A DNA stretch of 64,000 nucleotides from Mesorhizobium qingshengii (GTDB lineage: Bacteria > Pseudomonadota > Alphaproteobacteria > Rhizobiales > Rhizobiaceae), in assembly GCF_900103325.1 (NCBI RefSeq), contig NZ_FMXM01000002.1, positions 310,001 through 374,000 on the forward strand. Direction: 5' to 3'. The notes under the pieces are model-generated. The model was not told the origin of the DNA and ran no database searches. It saw only the letters and a program-made list of their open reading frames with translations. Both the position numbers and the translations under genes were made by a program. Positions 1 to 8,840 of this stretch are shown here, piece by piece. Each line of letters starts with the position of its first letter. Within the stretch, counting starts at the first letter, position 1.

Positions 1-113
1 TAAGGCAGATGCGTTCCGAGCGGCACGAACAGCGTCGCGAAAATCAGGCTGATGCGCAGTTCGAAATGGCGCGGCTTGACGAGCTGTTCGGGCGAAAGCG
101 GCGGCAGGGACAT
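1..113 (-). CDS. MFS transporter, N-terminal fragment (runs off window)
   Basis: Only the first 37 codons are present; the gene continues beyond the left edge of the window. The reading begins MSLPPLSPEQLVKPRHFEL and runs into a hydrophobic stretch (ISLIFATLFVPLGTHLP) typical of the first membrane helix of MFS permeases related to phenylpropionate-type transporters. The start ATG is at 113. The substrate cannot be judged from this fragment. About 125 bases separate it from the next gene end, with nothing recognisable between. Confidence 0.55.
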   Translation of the reverse strand, partial: MSLPPLSPEQLVKPRHFELRISLIFATLFVPLGTHLP

Positions 114-238
114 GAATCGATCCAATAACGCTGCACTCGACCAGCCGGCAACGCGTATCGATCCCTTAACATGGGTGAAAACCGGGCGAAACCGGTTGGC
201 CTAATCGATTGATCCCAGAGCCGAAATGAACTCCGGCG

Positions 239-1054
239 CTATGCCGCCTGCCCCACCCGGTCCTCGATGAGCATCGGGATGAAGGGCTCGTCCGGCGCCT
301 CGGGCAGCACCTGCGCCCAGGTCAGGATTTCCATCCGGCCGTCAAAGTGCTCGACAACGGCGGTGCAGCTTTCCACCCAGTCACCGGTGTTGATGTACTG
401 GACATCGCCAAAATTCTCGATGGCGGCATGATGGATATGGCCGCAGATGATGCCGTCGACATGCGAGCGGCGCGCTTCCTCCGCAAGCATGGTCTGGAAC
501 GAGCCGATGAAGTTCACCGCCTTCTTGACGTTGGCCTTGGCCCAGGACGAGAACGACCAGTACGGCAGGCCGAGCAATTGGCGAAGCCGCGTGATGACCC
601 GGTTGACCAGCATTGCCGCATCATAGGCGTGGTCGCCAAGGTAGGCGAGCCAGCGCGCATTGTGGACGACGGTATCGAACTGGTCGCCGTGGATGACGAG
701 CAGGCGTTTGCCGTCGGCGGTTTCGTGGATGGCGCGGTCGGCGACGACGATGCCGCCGAAGTGCACGCCCTGGAACTGGCGCGCGAATTCATCGTGGTTG
801 CCGGCGATGTAGGTGATGGTGGCTCCCTTGCGCGCCTTGCGCAGCAATTTCTGCACGACGTCGTTGTGGCTTTGCGGCCAGTGCCAGCTCCGCCGCAACC
901 GCCAGCCATCGACGATGTCACCGACAAGATAGATGATGTCGGCGTCGTGATATCTAAAGAAGTCTATCAGGAATTCGGCCTTCGCCGCCTTCGATCCGAG
1001 GTGGACGTCGGAAATGAACATGCTGCGGAAAGTGCGGGGCTCTTGGCCGGACAT
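239..1054 (-). CDS. LpxH-like metallophosphoesterase (UDP-2,3-diacylglucosamine diphosphatase family)
   Basis: This 271-residue calcineurin-like phosphoesterase shows the family metal-binding motifs in order: ISDVHLG near residue 13, GDIVDGW near 44, GNHDE near 80, a His in VIHGDQFD, and the paired His of ICGHIHHA near 210. It resembles the COG2908/LpxH group, which hydrolyses UDP-2,3-diacylglucosamine in lipid A synthesis. Many alphaproteobacteria use LpxI for that step, so the true substrate may differ. I chose the ATG at 1054 (MSGQEPRTF) because it lies just before the first motif; the open frame extends further but there it only shadows the divergent SDR gene. The 120-base gap to that gene must hold both promoters. 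Confidence 0.8.
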   Translation of the reverse strand: MSGQEPRTFRSMFISDVHLGSKAAKAEFLIDFFRYHDADIIYLVGDIVDGWRLRRSWHWPQSHNDVVQKLLRKARKGATITYIAGNHDEFARQFQGVHFGGIVVADRAIHETADGKRLLVIHGDQFDTVVHNARWLAYLGDHAYDAAMLVNRVITRLRQLLGLPYWSFSSWAKANVKKAVNFIGSFQTMLAEEARRSHVDGIICGHIHHAAIENFGDVQYINTGDWVESCTAVVEHFDGRMEILTWAQVLPEAPDEPFIPMLIEDRVGQAA

Positions 1055-1174
1055 CGCGATTTCACCGTTGCTTTCGCGCAGCCTATGCCCCGATTCATGC
1101 AACAACCGTATGACGGTTGCGATTGGTCCAGCCGAGGGACTAGCTTGCCGCCGGCTCAAGAGGAGAAAATCAAC

Positions 1175-1954
1175 ATGGATCTCGGTATTCGCGGAAAGAA
1201 GGCTATCGTCTGCGCTTCGAGCAAAGGGCTTGGGCGCGGCTGCGCCATGGCGTTGGCCGAGGCCGGCTGTGACATCGTCGTCAACGGCCGCAACGCCGAA
1301 CTGGTGGCGAAAACCGCCGCTGAGCTGCGCGAGCGCTATGGCGTGGCGGTGACGGAAGTTATCGGCGACGTCTCGAAGCCCGAGGTGCAGAAGGCGCTGC
1401 TCGCCGCCTGCCCCGAGCCGGATATCCTCGTCAACAACAATGGCGGCCCGCCGCTGCGCGATTTCCGCGAACTCGATCGCGCAAAAATCCTCGAAGGCGT
1501 CACCCAGAACATGGTGACGCCGATCGAACTGGTCCAGGCCGTCATCGACGGCATGGCGGCGCGTGGCTTTGGCCGCATCGTCAACATCACCTCGCTGTCG
1601 GTCTACATTCCCATCCCCGGCCTCGATCTGTCGTCGGGTGCGCGCGCCGGCCTGACATCGTTCCTCGCCGGCGTGGCACGGACGGTGGTGGATCGTAACG
1701 TGACCATCAACAGCCTGCTGCCGGGCAAGCTCGATACCGACCGGCTGCGCGGGCCGCATGAGGCCGGCACGGTCGAAGACCCCGCCGCTGCCGCCGCGCG
1801 CAAGACCCGCATCAGCGCCGATGTTCCGGCCAAGCGGCTCGGCACGCCGGAGGAGTTCGGCCAGATCTGCGCCTTCCTGTGCTCGGTCCATGCCGGCTAT
1901 CTGACCGGGCAGAACATACCGGTCGACGGCGGTCTCTACGTCAGTGCCTTTTGA
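1175..1954 (+). CDS. Atypical SDR-family oxidoreductase (FabG-like)
   Basis: The 259-residue protein has a short-chain dehydrogenase Rossmann fold: N-terminal cofactor loop ASSKGLGRG near residue 14, NNNGG near 87, ITSLS near 135, and the C-terminal LTGQNIPVDGG. The usual cofactor motif TGxxxGxG is altered (A for T), and the catalytic YxxxK is absent: the aligned position reads SSGAR. This matches the BKR-like SDR subgroup known to lack a perfect active site, so 3-oxoacyl reductase activity should not be assumed. The ATG at 1175 is preceded by AGGAG at 1161, which fixes the start. A strong hairpin follows about 75 bases after the stop. Confidence 0.85.
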   Translation: MDLGIRGKKAIVCASSKGLGRGCAMALAEAGCDIVVNGRNAELVAKTAAELRERYGVAVTEVIGDVSKPEVQKALLAACPEPDILVNNNGGPPLRDFRELDRAKILEGVTQNMVTPIELVQAVIDGMAARGFGRIVNITSLSVYIPIPGLDLSSGARAGLTSFLAGVARTVVDRNVTINSLLPGKLDTDRLRGPHEAGTVEDPAAAAARKTRISADVPAKRLGTPEEFGQICAFLCSVHAGYLTGQNIPVDGGLYVSAF

Positions 1955-2027
1955 TCGACACGCCTGCCAAACAGCAAGACTCATCCGGCATGAAATCCGC
2001 ATAAGCATTTGATATATTGTTGTTTAG

Positions 2028-2059
2028 GACGCGCCGCCGGGCAGAGCTGCCGGCGCGTC
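2028..2059 (+). terminator. Hairpin after the SDR gene, possible terminator
   Basis: GACGCGCC pairs with GGCGCGTC around a GC-rich inner stem (GGCAG/CTGCC). No run of T follows, so it could instead be a stability element or a leader hairpin of the malic enzyme gene, whose start is about 70 bases further on. Confidence 0.4.
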
Positions 2060-2129
2060 AATTAGCGTCGCGAAAAAGCTTGGCCGCATGCTAAAAGGAC
2101 TCTCCAAGCAGATTTCAAGGAGCGGCCGC

Positions 2130-4454
2130 ATGGAAGGCGAGAACAAGAAGACGGCACGTTCGGATCTCGATGAAGCCGCCCTCTACTTCCACAAATATCC
2201 AAGTCCGGGAAAGCTCGAGATCCAGGCGACCAAGCCGCTCGGCAACCAGCGGGACCTCGCGCTCGCTTATTCGCCGGGCGTCGCCGCCCCTTGCCTCGAA
2301 ATCCGCGACGATCCGGCGACCGCCGCCGACTATACGGCGCGCGCCAATCTGGTCGGCGTCGTCTCCAACGGATCGGCGGTGCTTGGCCTTGGCAATATCG
2401 GACCGCTTGCCTCCAAGCCGGTCATGGAAGGCAAGGCTGTCCTGTTCAAGAAGTTCGCCGGCATCGACGTGTTCGACATCGAGATCGACGCGCCAGGCAT
2501 CGAGCGCATGGTCGAGACGATCTCGGCGCTGGAGCCGACCTTCGGCGGCATCAACCTCGAGGACATCAAGGCGCCCGAGTGCTTTGAGGTGGAAGAGCAG
2601 TTGAAAGCCCGCATGGGCATCCCGGTGTTCCACGACGACCAGCATGGCACCGCCATCATTGTCGCCGCCGCCGTGCTCAACGGACTGGAATTCGCCGGCA
2701 AGGCCATCTCGGACATCAAGATCGTCACATCCGGCGCCGGCGCGGCGGCCCTTGCCTGCCTCAATCTGCTGGTTTCGCTCGGCGCGCGGGTGGAGAACAT
2801 CTGGGTCACCGACCGTTTCGGCGTCGCCTACAAGGGCCGCATCGACGAGATGGACCGCTGGAAAGACCCCTATGTGAAGGACACCGAGGCGCGCACGCTG
2901 GCTGATGTCATCCCCGGCGCCGACGTCTTCCTCGGCCTCTCGGCGGCAGGCGTGCTGAAGCCGGAGCTGCTGCAGCACATGGCGCCAAAACCATTGATTC
3001 TGGCGCTGGCCAACCCCAATCCGGAGATCATGCCGGAGGTGGCAAGGGCCGCCCGGCCCGACGCGATGATCTGCACGGGGAGATCGGATTTTCCCAATCA
3101 AGTCAACAACGTCCTGTGCTTTCCTTACATATTCCGCGGTGCGCTGGACTGCGGCGCGAGCGCCATCAATGAAGAGATGAAGATGGCCGCGGTGCGAGCG
3201 ATCGCGGCGCTTGCCCGCGAGGAGCCTTCGGACGTCGCCGCGCGCGCCTATTCCGGCGAGACGCCGGTCTTCGGACCCGAGTTCCTGATCCCCTCGCCCT
3301 TCGATCCGCGCCTGATCCTGCGCATCGCCCCGGCCGTCGCCAAGGCGGCCTGCGACACCGGTGTCGCCACGCGTCCGATCACCGACTTCGCCGCCTACAT
3401 CGACAAGCTCAATCGCTTCGTCTTCCGTTCCGGACTGGTGATGAAGCCGGTGTTCTCGTCGGCCAAGGCCTCGACCGCCAAGCGTGTCATCTATGCCGAG
3501 GGTGAGGACGAACGCGTGCTGCGCGCTGCCCAGGTGGTGCTCGAGGAAGGCATCGCCGAGCCGATCCTGATCGGCCGGCCGCATGTGGTCGAGGTCAGGT
3601 TGAAGCGCTACGGATTGCGCATCAAGCCCGGCGTCGATTTCGGCCTGATCAACCCGGAAGACGACCCGCGCTACCGCCACTATGTCGATCTGCTGATCGA
3701 ACTCGCCGGCCGGCGCGGCGTGACGACGGAGGCGGCGCGCACCATGGTGCGCACCGACAACACGGTGATTGCGGCACTCGCCCTGAAACGCGGCGACGCC
3801 GACGCCATGATCTGCGGCCTCGAGGGCCGCTTTGCCCGCCATCTGCGCAATGTCACCCTGATCATTGGCCCGCGTGCCGGCATCAGGGATCATGACCTGT
3901 CGACGCTGTCCATGCTGATCTCGCAGCGCGGCATCATCTTCCTCACCGACACCTATGTCTCGGTTGATCCGACGGCGGAAGAGATCGCGGAGATGACCAT
4001 TCTGGCGGCGGAGGAAATCAGGCGCTTCGGCATCGAGCCCAAGGCTGCCCTTCTGTCATTCTCCGACTTCGGCTCGCGCGATGCGCCGAGCGCACTGAAG
4101 ATGCGGCAGGCGGCGGCGATCCTGGCGCGGATTGCGCCCGAGTTGCAGTGCGACGGCGAGATGCATGCTGACTCGGCCCTGTCGGAGCAGTTGCGCCAGC
4201 GTGTCTACCCGCACTCACGGTTGAAGGGCGAAGCCAACCTGCTGGTATTCCCGAATCTCGACGCTGCCAACATCACGCTCACCGCGCTGCGCACGATGAT
4301 GGATGCGCTGCATGTCGGTCCGATCCTGCTTGGCACCGACAAGCCGGCACACATACTGACGCCGTCGGTGACTTCGCGCGGCGTGGTCAACATGACAGCG
4401 CTGGCGATCGCCGAAGCTGCACAGCAGGCACAGGCGATCGCCAATCTGGGCTGA
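2130..4454 (+). CDS. NAD(P)-dependent malic enzyme with C-terminal phosphotransacetylase-like domain
   Basis: The 774-residue protein is a chimeric malic enzyme, oxidatively decarboxylating malate to pyruvate. Residues about 15-430 form the malic domain ([38 protein letters not shown], then the nucleotide-binding [10 protein letters not shown]). Residues about 435-770 resemble phosphate acetyl/butyryltransferase ([15 protein letters not shown]), the layout seen in rhizobial DME and TME; in those enzymes the second part is not known to be an active transacetylase. The start at 2130 is chosen because AAGGAG lies 7 bases upstream; an in-frame ATG at 2088 is also open. Whether NAD or NADP is preferred cannot be read here. 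It is transcribed alone. Confidence 0.93.
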   Translation: MEGENKKTARSDLDEAALYFHKYPSPGKLEIQATKPLGNQRDLALAYSPGVAAPCLEIRDDPATAADYTARANLVGVVSNGSAVLGLGNIGPLASKPVMEGKAVLFKKFAGIDVFDIEIDAPGIERMVETISALEPTFGGINLEDIKAPECFEVEEQLKARMGIPVFHDDQHGTAIIVAAAVLNGLEFAGKAISDIKIVTSGAGAAALACLNLLVSLGARVENIWVTDRFGVAYKGRIDEMDRWKDPYVKDTEARTLADVIPGADVFLGLSAAGVLKPELLQHMAPKPLILALANPNPEIMPEVARAARPDAMICTGRSDFPNQVNNVLCFPYIFRGALDCGASAINEEMKMAAVRAIAALAREEPSDVAARAYSGETPVFGPEFLIPSPFDPRLILRIAPAVAKAACDTGVATRPITDFAAYIDKLNRFVFRSGLVMKPVFSSAKASTAKRVIYAEGEDERVLRAAQVVLEEGIAEPILIGRPHVVEVRLKRYGLRIKPGVDFGLINPEDDPRYRHYVDLLIELAGRRGVTTEAARTMVRTDNTVIAALALKRGDADAMICGLEGRFARHLRNVTLIIGPRAGIRDHDLSTLSMLISQRGIIFLTDTYVSVDPTAEEIAEMTILAAEEIRRFGIEPKAALLSFSDFGSRDAPSALKMRQAAAILARIAPELQCDGEMHADSALSEQLRQRVYPHSRLKGEANLLVFPNLDAANITLTALRTMMDALHVGPILLGTDKPAHILTPSVTSRGVVNMTALAIAEAAQQAQAIANLG

Positions 4455-4528
4455 ATGCCAATTTCGCGCTAAACTGCGGTTAACCGCGAACACGGTAGCC
4501 TTGCGGACGATCAGGCGGAGTTGGGCGG

Positions 4529-5746
4529 ATGACAAGCGGAGGGTGGAAGCAGGCGCATGCTGCCGTGCTGCTTGGCCTCTTGCTTTCCGGCGCCGCGGTC
4601 ACCGCGCCACAGGCCGCCCCACGGGTCTGTCGCCAGTTGGAGGCCGATCTGGCAGCTGCCTCGCGCGGTGGCGGTGGTGGTCCAGCGCTGATCCGGAAAT
4701 ACGACGCCGCCATCGCCAGGCAACGCGAGCAGATCTCGAAGGCCCGCGGCCAGTCCAGCAGCGCCGGCTGCGGCTTTTCGCTGTTCGGCCGCAACGTCAA
4801 TCGATGCGCCGAGCTCAATGCCACCATCGAGCGCATGAATGCCAATCTCGACGCCTTGCAAAGCAAACGCGAACGACTGGCCGACGGCGGCGGCTCGCGC
4901 CGCGATCGCGGACGCATCCTGGCGGCGCTCGACGCCAATGGCTGCCGCGACGACGACAACACAATTGCTCCACGGGGCGCACCGCTGCAGGAAGCCAACC
5001 GCGAAGACAGCAACGCAAACCTGTTCGACCAGCTTTTCGGCGGCAATGGCCGGCAGCTCGATACGCTGGATACACTTGACCAACCTGACGATCCCGGTGA
5101 GGAGCGCAACGTCCGCCGAGTGCTCAACCAGCCCGGCATACCGGACTTTCCGAGCATCGGCGGCGAGTTCCACACCACTTGCGTGCGCACCTGCGACGGC
5201 TACTTCTTTCCGATGTCGAATGCCGCCTCGGTCAGCGATTTCGAACGCGACCAGAAGAATTGCGAATCGAGCTGTCCGGGCACCGAGATGCAGGTCTTCT
5301 ATTCGCGCGGCATGGACGACGATTCAGCGAACATGACGTCGTCGGTCACCGGCAGACCCTACAGCGAGTTGCCGACCGCCTATCTCTACAAGCAGTCCAA
5401 CATGTCGCGGCCGCCGGCTTGCGGTTGCAACGCGGCGCAGAATTTCCAGATCATCGGCGGCAATCCGCCTTATCAGCAGCTGTCGCAGCCCGAAACGGAC
5501 GCGGCACCGCTCGTTCCGGTCCCGGTTTCCAAGCCCGAGCCGGGCGCCGACCCGGAGACGCTGGCGAACATTGAAGGCGGACTTGACCGCGAAGCGATCA
5601 AGCGGCTCTCCGTCAAGCCGGTGACGTCGCCGGTGTCCACTGTGCCGCCGGAGCAGCGCAAGGTCAGGGTCGTCGGGCCAGCGTTCCTTCCCGACCCATC
5701 AGCGGCAATAGATCTGCAAGCTCCGGCCCCGAAGGCAGTCCGGTAA
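4529..5746 (+). CDS. DUF2865 exported protein
   Basis: The 405-residue protein begins with a signal peptide (hydrophobic run [16 protein letters not shown], likely cut near residue 29), then a segment with coiled-coil character (residues about 30-115: [29 protein letters not shown]). A cysteine-bearing core follows ([32 protein letters not shown]), matching the Rhizobiales DUF2865 family of unknown role. The C-terminal 80 residues are Pro-rich and low in complexity. Its last 83 bases overlap the 3' end of gltX on the other strand. It is probably periplasmic, with cysteines likely to form disulfides. Confidence 0.8.
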   Translation: MTSGGWKQAHAAVLLGLLLSGAAVTAPQAAPRVCRQLEADLAAASRGGGGGPALIRKYDAAIARQREQISKARGQSSSAGCGFSLFGRNVNRCAELNATIERMNANLDALQSKRERLADGGGSRRDRGRILAALDANGCRDDDNTIAPRGAPLQEANREDSNANLFDQLFGGNGRQLDTLDTLDQPDDPGEERNVRRVLNQPGIPDFPSIGGEFHTTCVRTCDGYFFPMSNAASVSDFERDQKNCESSCPGTEMQVFYSRGMDDDSANMTSSVTGRPYSELPTAYLYKQSNMSRPPACGCNAAQNFQIIGGNPPYQQLSQPETDAAPLVPVPVSKPEPGADPETLANIEGGLDREAIKRLSVKPVTSPVSTVPPEQRKVRVVGPAFLPDPSAAIDLQAPAPKAVR

Positions 5747-7037
5747 GGGCGAGCCTGAGCGGCATGAACAGTGCCTTGCCCTTGCGGCCGGTCGCTTCCC
5801 TGATCTTGCCCGTCCAGTCCTTCCAGATCGTCCCGCCCCAGGGCTCCTCCGGCAACAGGTCGAAAGCCTGACTAAGAAAATCGCGGTCGTCATCGGAAAA
5901 CTCCGGCTTCTCCTGCGGCCCCTCGCGCAGGATACGCCACCAGTTCACGGCATCGGCCAGCCTGTCGAGATTGCCACGAACTGCCAGCCAGAAAGGCTCG
6001 GCTTGCTCACCTGAGACGCCAAGCACGATCAGCCGGTCTCGCGCCTCGGAGAACGGCATATGATGCAGCAGCGCCCGGTTGAGCACGAACAGTTCGTCCG
6101 GATCGAACTTGGCCGCGGATTTCGATGTCGCCGCCGGATCGAAGCGTTCGGCAAGCTCGGGCATCGTCGGCACCGCAGAAACGTTCTCCGAGGTGCCCAC
6201 CAGCACGGCAAGCGAAGCGACGGCCATCGGCTCGATGCCGTCCTCGCGCAGGCTCTCTATGGAAAGTGCACCGGTACGCTTCGACAGTCCCTCGCCCGAT
6301 GCGGTGGTTAGAAGATTGTGGTGACCGAAGACCGGCGGCTCGGCACCCAGCGCCTTGAACAGGGCGATCTGCACGCCGGTGTTGGTGACGTGGTCGTCGC
6401 CGCGGATGACATGGCTGACGCCCATCTCGATGTCGTCCACCACCGAAGGCAGCGTATAGAGATAGGTGCCGTCCTCGCGCACCAGGACCGGATCGGACAG
6501 CGAGGCCAGATCGACGGTCTCCTCGCCGCGCACCAGATCGTTCCAGTGGACCTCGGTGCGCTCGGGTTGCTGCGGATCGCTCGAAAAATTGGGCAGCAGG
6601 AAGCGCCAGTGCGGCCGGCGGCCATCGGCCTGGTATTCGGCGACCTGCTCTCGCTTCAGCGCCAGCGCCTCACGGCCATAGACCGGCGGCAGGCCGCGCG
6701 TGCGACGCACCTTGCGCCTGAGATCGAGCTCCTCCGGCGTTTCGTAGCAGGCATAGAGAACGCCCGCCGCCTTCAGCCTCTCGACCGCCGCGTCATAGAT
6801 CTCGAAGCGCCGGGACTGATATTCCGTGGCGTCCGGGAAAATACCCAGCCAATGCAGGTCGTAGAGGATGGCGTCGGAAAATTCCTGCTTCGACCGGGCA
6901 ATGTCGGTGTCGTCGAAGCGTTGGATAAAGCGGCCCTTGTTGTTCAAGGCGAACAGCCAGTTGAACAAAGCGGTGCGCGCATTGCCGATATGGATGCGGC
7001 CGGTCGGCGACGGGGCGAAACGAACGGTGACTGTCAT
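5664..7037 (-). CDS. gltX: Glutamate--tRNA ligase (GluRS)
   Basis: The 457-residue class I aminoacyl-tRNA synthetase charges tRNA-Glu. The N-terminal HIGH-type signature reads [17 protein letters not shown] (residues 9-25) and the KMSKS-type loop reads LSKRTGALS near residue 250. Rhizobia commonly carry two gltX paralogues, and this one lacks any Cys-rich insertion. The predicted protein ends [10 protein letters not shown]. The gene converges with the DUF2865 gene and the two coding regions overlap by 83 bases, so the final ~27 codons are read on both strands. Upstream lies only a gene remnant, so the promoter probably sits within that remnant. Confidence 0.93.
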   Translation of the reverse strand: MTVTVRFAPSPTGRIHIGNARTALFNWLFALNNKGRFIQRFDDTDIARSKQEFSDAILYDLHWLGIFPDATEYQSRRFEIYDAAVERLKAAGVLYACYETPEELDLRRKVRRTRGLPPVYGREALALKREQVAEYQADGRRPHWRFLLPNFSSDPQQPERTEVHWNDLVRGEETVDLASLSDPVLVREDGTYLYTLPSVVDDIEMGVSHVIRGDDHVTNTGVQIALFKALGAEPPVFGHHNLLTTASGEGLSKRTGALSIESLREDGIEPMAVASLAVLVGTSENVSAVPTMPELAERFDPAATSKSAAKFDPDELFVLNRALLHHMPFSEARDRLIVLGVSGEQAEPFWLAVRGNLDRLADAVNWWRILREGPQEKPEFSDDDRDFLSQAFDLLPEEPWGGTIWKDWTGKIREATGRKGKALFMPLRLALTGLPSGPELADLLPLMGREGTLARRP

Positions 7038-7326
7038 GAGCGGGGCGTACCGGATGCTTTTGTGATTGACAAGACGCGCCCCCGCGCTGTGCGGCAGACA
7101 TAGAACATGGCGCGCGCAATGAAAAGACCAGGGGCGGCGTGCGCCTCGGGCGGCTCATAGGCGCCGGCCAGTCCAGCGACGCCGGCCATGACCGAGCGTA
7201 GCCAGCCGGTGGAGCCGACGCGGGTCGAGATGATGATGCCGTTAGACGACTGCCGCTCGGTCCGGTCGCCATGGGTCAACGCGGAGAGGGCTGGCGCCGA
7301 CGAACAGGTCGTTGAAGGCGATCAGC
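7034..7326 (-). pseudogene. Remnant of an NAD-kinase-like ('sugar kinase') gene
   Basis: Two pieces of one family are readable in different frames. The first is LIAFNDLFVGA (about 7293-7325). The second, further along the minus strand, is HGDRTERQSSNGIIIST and RVGSTGWLRSVMAGVAGLAG (about 7140-7275), which resembles the GxSTGW active-site region of NAD kinases and of a rhizobial NAD-kinase-like family. A few codons are missing and the frame changes between the two parts. The N-terminal two thirds and the C-terminal end are absent. The remnant begins directly at the stop codon of the adjacent GNAT gene, which suggests that DNA carrying that gene truncated it. Confidence 0.6.
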
Positions 7327-8503
7327 GACCGAAGTCGTCGGAACTGAGGCGGGTCCATCGGTCGCCCATCAACCCACCGATAAAGATGTCGCCGGAGCGG
7401 ACCGCTTGCGTGACCTCAGCGATTCGCGAGTGGACCATCGTCCCCCCTGCATAGCGGAAGAAGAGATTCTTGTAGCCGAAAAGTTGAGGCATGAATTTGC
7501 TCTGCGTCTGCCCGGTGATGCCTACGCATCCCATGTCCCAGGCGGCCGCGACAAGGCTATCCAGCGTCGCGCCCCAGTGAGATCCGGACGCCTGGATTTG
7601 CAGCAGGCTCGCGATGTCGCCGGCTTGACCGTAGAAGGCATAACAACCGAGCATTTTGCCCGTTTCGTCGTAAGTCCCACCAAAATGAAGTGGGCCGTCC
7701 GCCCGCTTCTCGGCCGCCAGTGCGAGCAGCCGTGGGAGTTCGCCATCCCTCCAACTCGGTCGAAGAGAGCAATCGGAGAGGAGGGTCGGCAGCCGCTCGG
7801 CAAATTGCGTGGCGTCGATCGGCTCATGGTGGACCCGTTGCGACGATGAAAGCTGGACCGGGGGCTCGAACCTTCCTTTCGCAAGAGCATCGAATGCTCG
7901 CGCGCAGGGATCGAGTGCCAAGCGAGGCAGGCCGGGCCATTTACGACGCAGTGCGGCGGCGGCCATCGCGGCCGGCCGGAAAATACAGGTCCATCCCAGA
8001 CAATGCACCGGCAGGAGCTGATACTTCATCGGACGCACGAAGGCCAAGGATATCCGGTTGGCCGAGTCGGTCAGTTGCAGATCGAATTCGCCTTGATGCA
8101 CGGCACGCAGCAATTGCGGTCCGGCCGAACCGTGATCGGTGTCGGGGTCTGCCATGAGCGGACCGATGATGGCCGCATTCAATGCCGCTCCGTTGAGTTC
8201 GTAACGGGCTTTCAGAGCGCCGAGGAACCCACCCAGACGACCCTGCCGGTTGATCTGGACGAGAGCGTTGCTCGCACCGGACTGGCCGGCAGGGTCAAGA
8301 TAAATCTCTCTCATATACTCGGCCGTCTCCGCGATCGCGCGATCGAGGAGGCGACGACGACGCCGGCGAAACTTCGTCAGGAAGAGCGCGGCGACGTGCT
8401 CAAGATCTTCGGCAGCGAGCGGCCGAACCGAGCCGTGCTGAGATTCCAGCACCGACGGCGCAACCACCTTTTCCGGAGCGGCATTTGCGGAAACAAGATG
8501 CAT
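7322..8503 (-). CDS. GNAT-superfamily protein (long, polysaccharide-cluster type)
   Basis: About 393 residues from the ATG at 8503. The N-terminal half reads like an acetyltransferase of the GNAT fold (VRPLAAEDLEHVAALF, then GGFLGAL and a motif-A-like region, then LQLTDSANRISLAF). The second half has a further GNAT-like segment (GPLHFGGTYDETGKMLGCY). Proteins of this shape often sit in exopolysaccharide clusters, but none is here. The start is uncertain: the open frame reaches 8665 and alternative ATGs occur at 8632 and 8665. The 5' region (about 8570-8660) is far more AT-rich than its surroundings, a sign of transfer. The acceptor substrate is unknown. Confidence 0.55.
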   Translation of the reverse strand: MHLVSANAAPEKVVAPSVLESQHGSVRPLAAEDLEHVAALFLTKFRRRRRRLLDRAIAETAEYMREIYLDPAGQSGASNALVQINRQGRLGGFLGALKARYELNGAALNAAIIGPLMADPDTDHGSAGPQLLRAVHQGEFDLQLTDSANRISLAFVRPMKYQLLPVHCLGWTCIFRPAAMAAAALRRKWPGLPRLALDPCARAFDALAKGRFEPPVQLSSSQRVHHEPIDATQFAERLPTLLSDCSLRPSWRDGELPRLLALAAEKRADGPLHFGGTYDETGKMLGCYAFYGQAGDIASLLQIQASGSHWGATLDSLVAAAWDMGCVGITGQTQSKFMPQLFGYKNLFFRYAGGTMVHSRIAEVTQAVRSGDIFIGGLMGDRWTRLSSDDFGR

Positions 8504-8806
8504 CGTGAAGCCTATGGAGCACGTCTGCGGAGGACGACATCCCACGCCGATCAATCGGATCCCAGGCCATGCATAGACCACCTTTGGATTGCTTTGCGTA
8601 AATGTATATTCAACCAAAGGTAGAACCGGCATATCTCCATTGGTATTATAAACAAACCGTCTCAAAACTCAGGATCTGGAAAGGACTTCACGTGCGGATT
8701 TGCTCGGCCGGCATACGCTGAGTGACGGGGGACATGTCACGCCCGTCGATGCGCTCGCAACAGGTTCGGCTCCGCTCTGCGATTGCGTGCCCCGCGCCCG
8801 GTAGAG

Positions 8807-8834
8807 GTGACCTCCGGCCGAAGCTGGAGGCCAC
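8807..8834 (-). terminator. Hairpin downstream of the ABC exporter
   Basis: Read on the minus strand, GTGGCCTCCAGC and GCCGGAGGTCAC face each other around a TTCG loop with two mismatches, starting 7 bases after the exporter stop codon. There is no T tract, so termination efficiency is uncertain. Confidence 0.5.
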
Positions 8835-8840
8835 CCCAGG

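Noticed and set aside
2115..3893. Open frame of 592 codons on the minus strand opposite the malic enzyme
   Set aside because: No family resemblance, no ribosome site, and it lies wholly within the confidently recognised malic enzyme gene.
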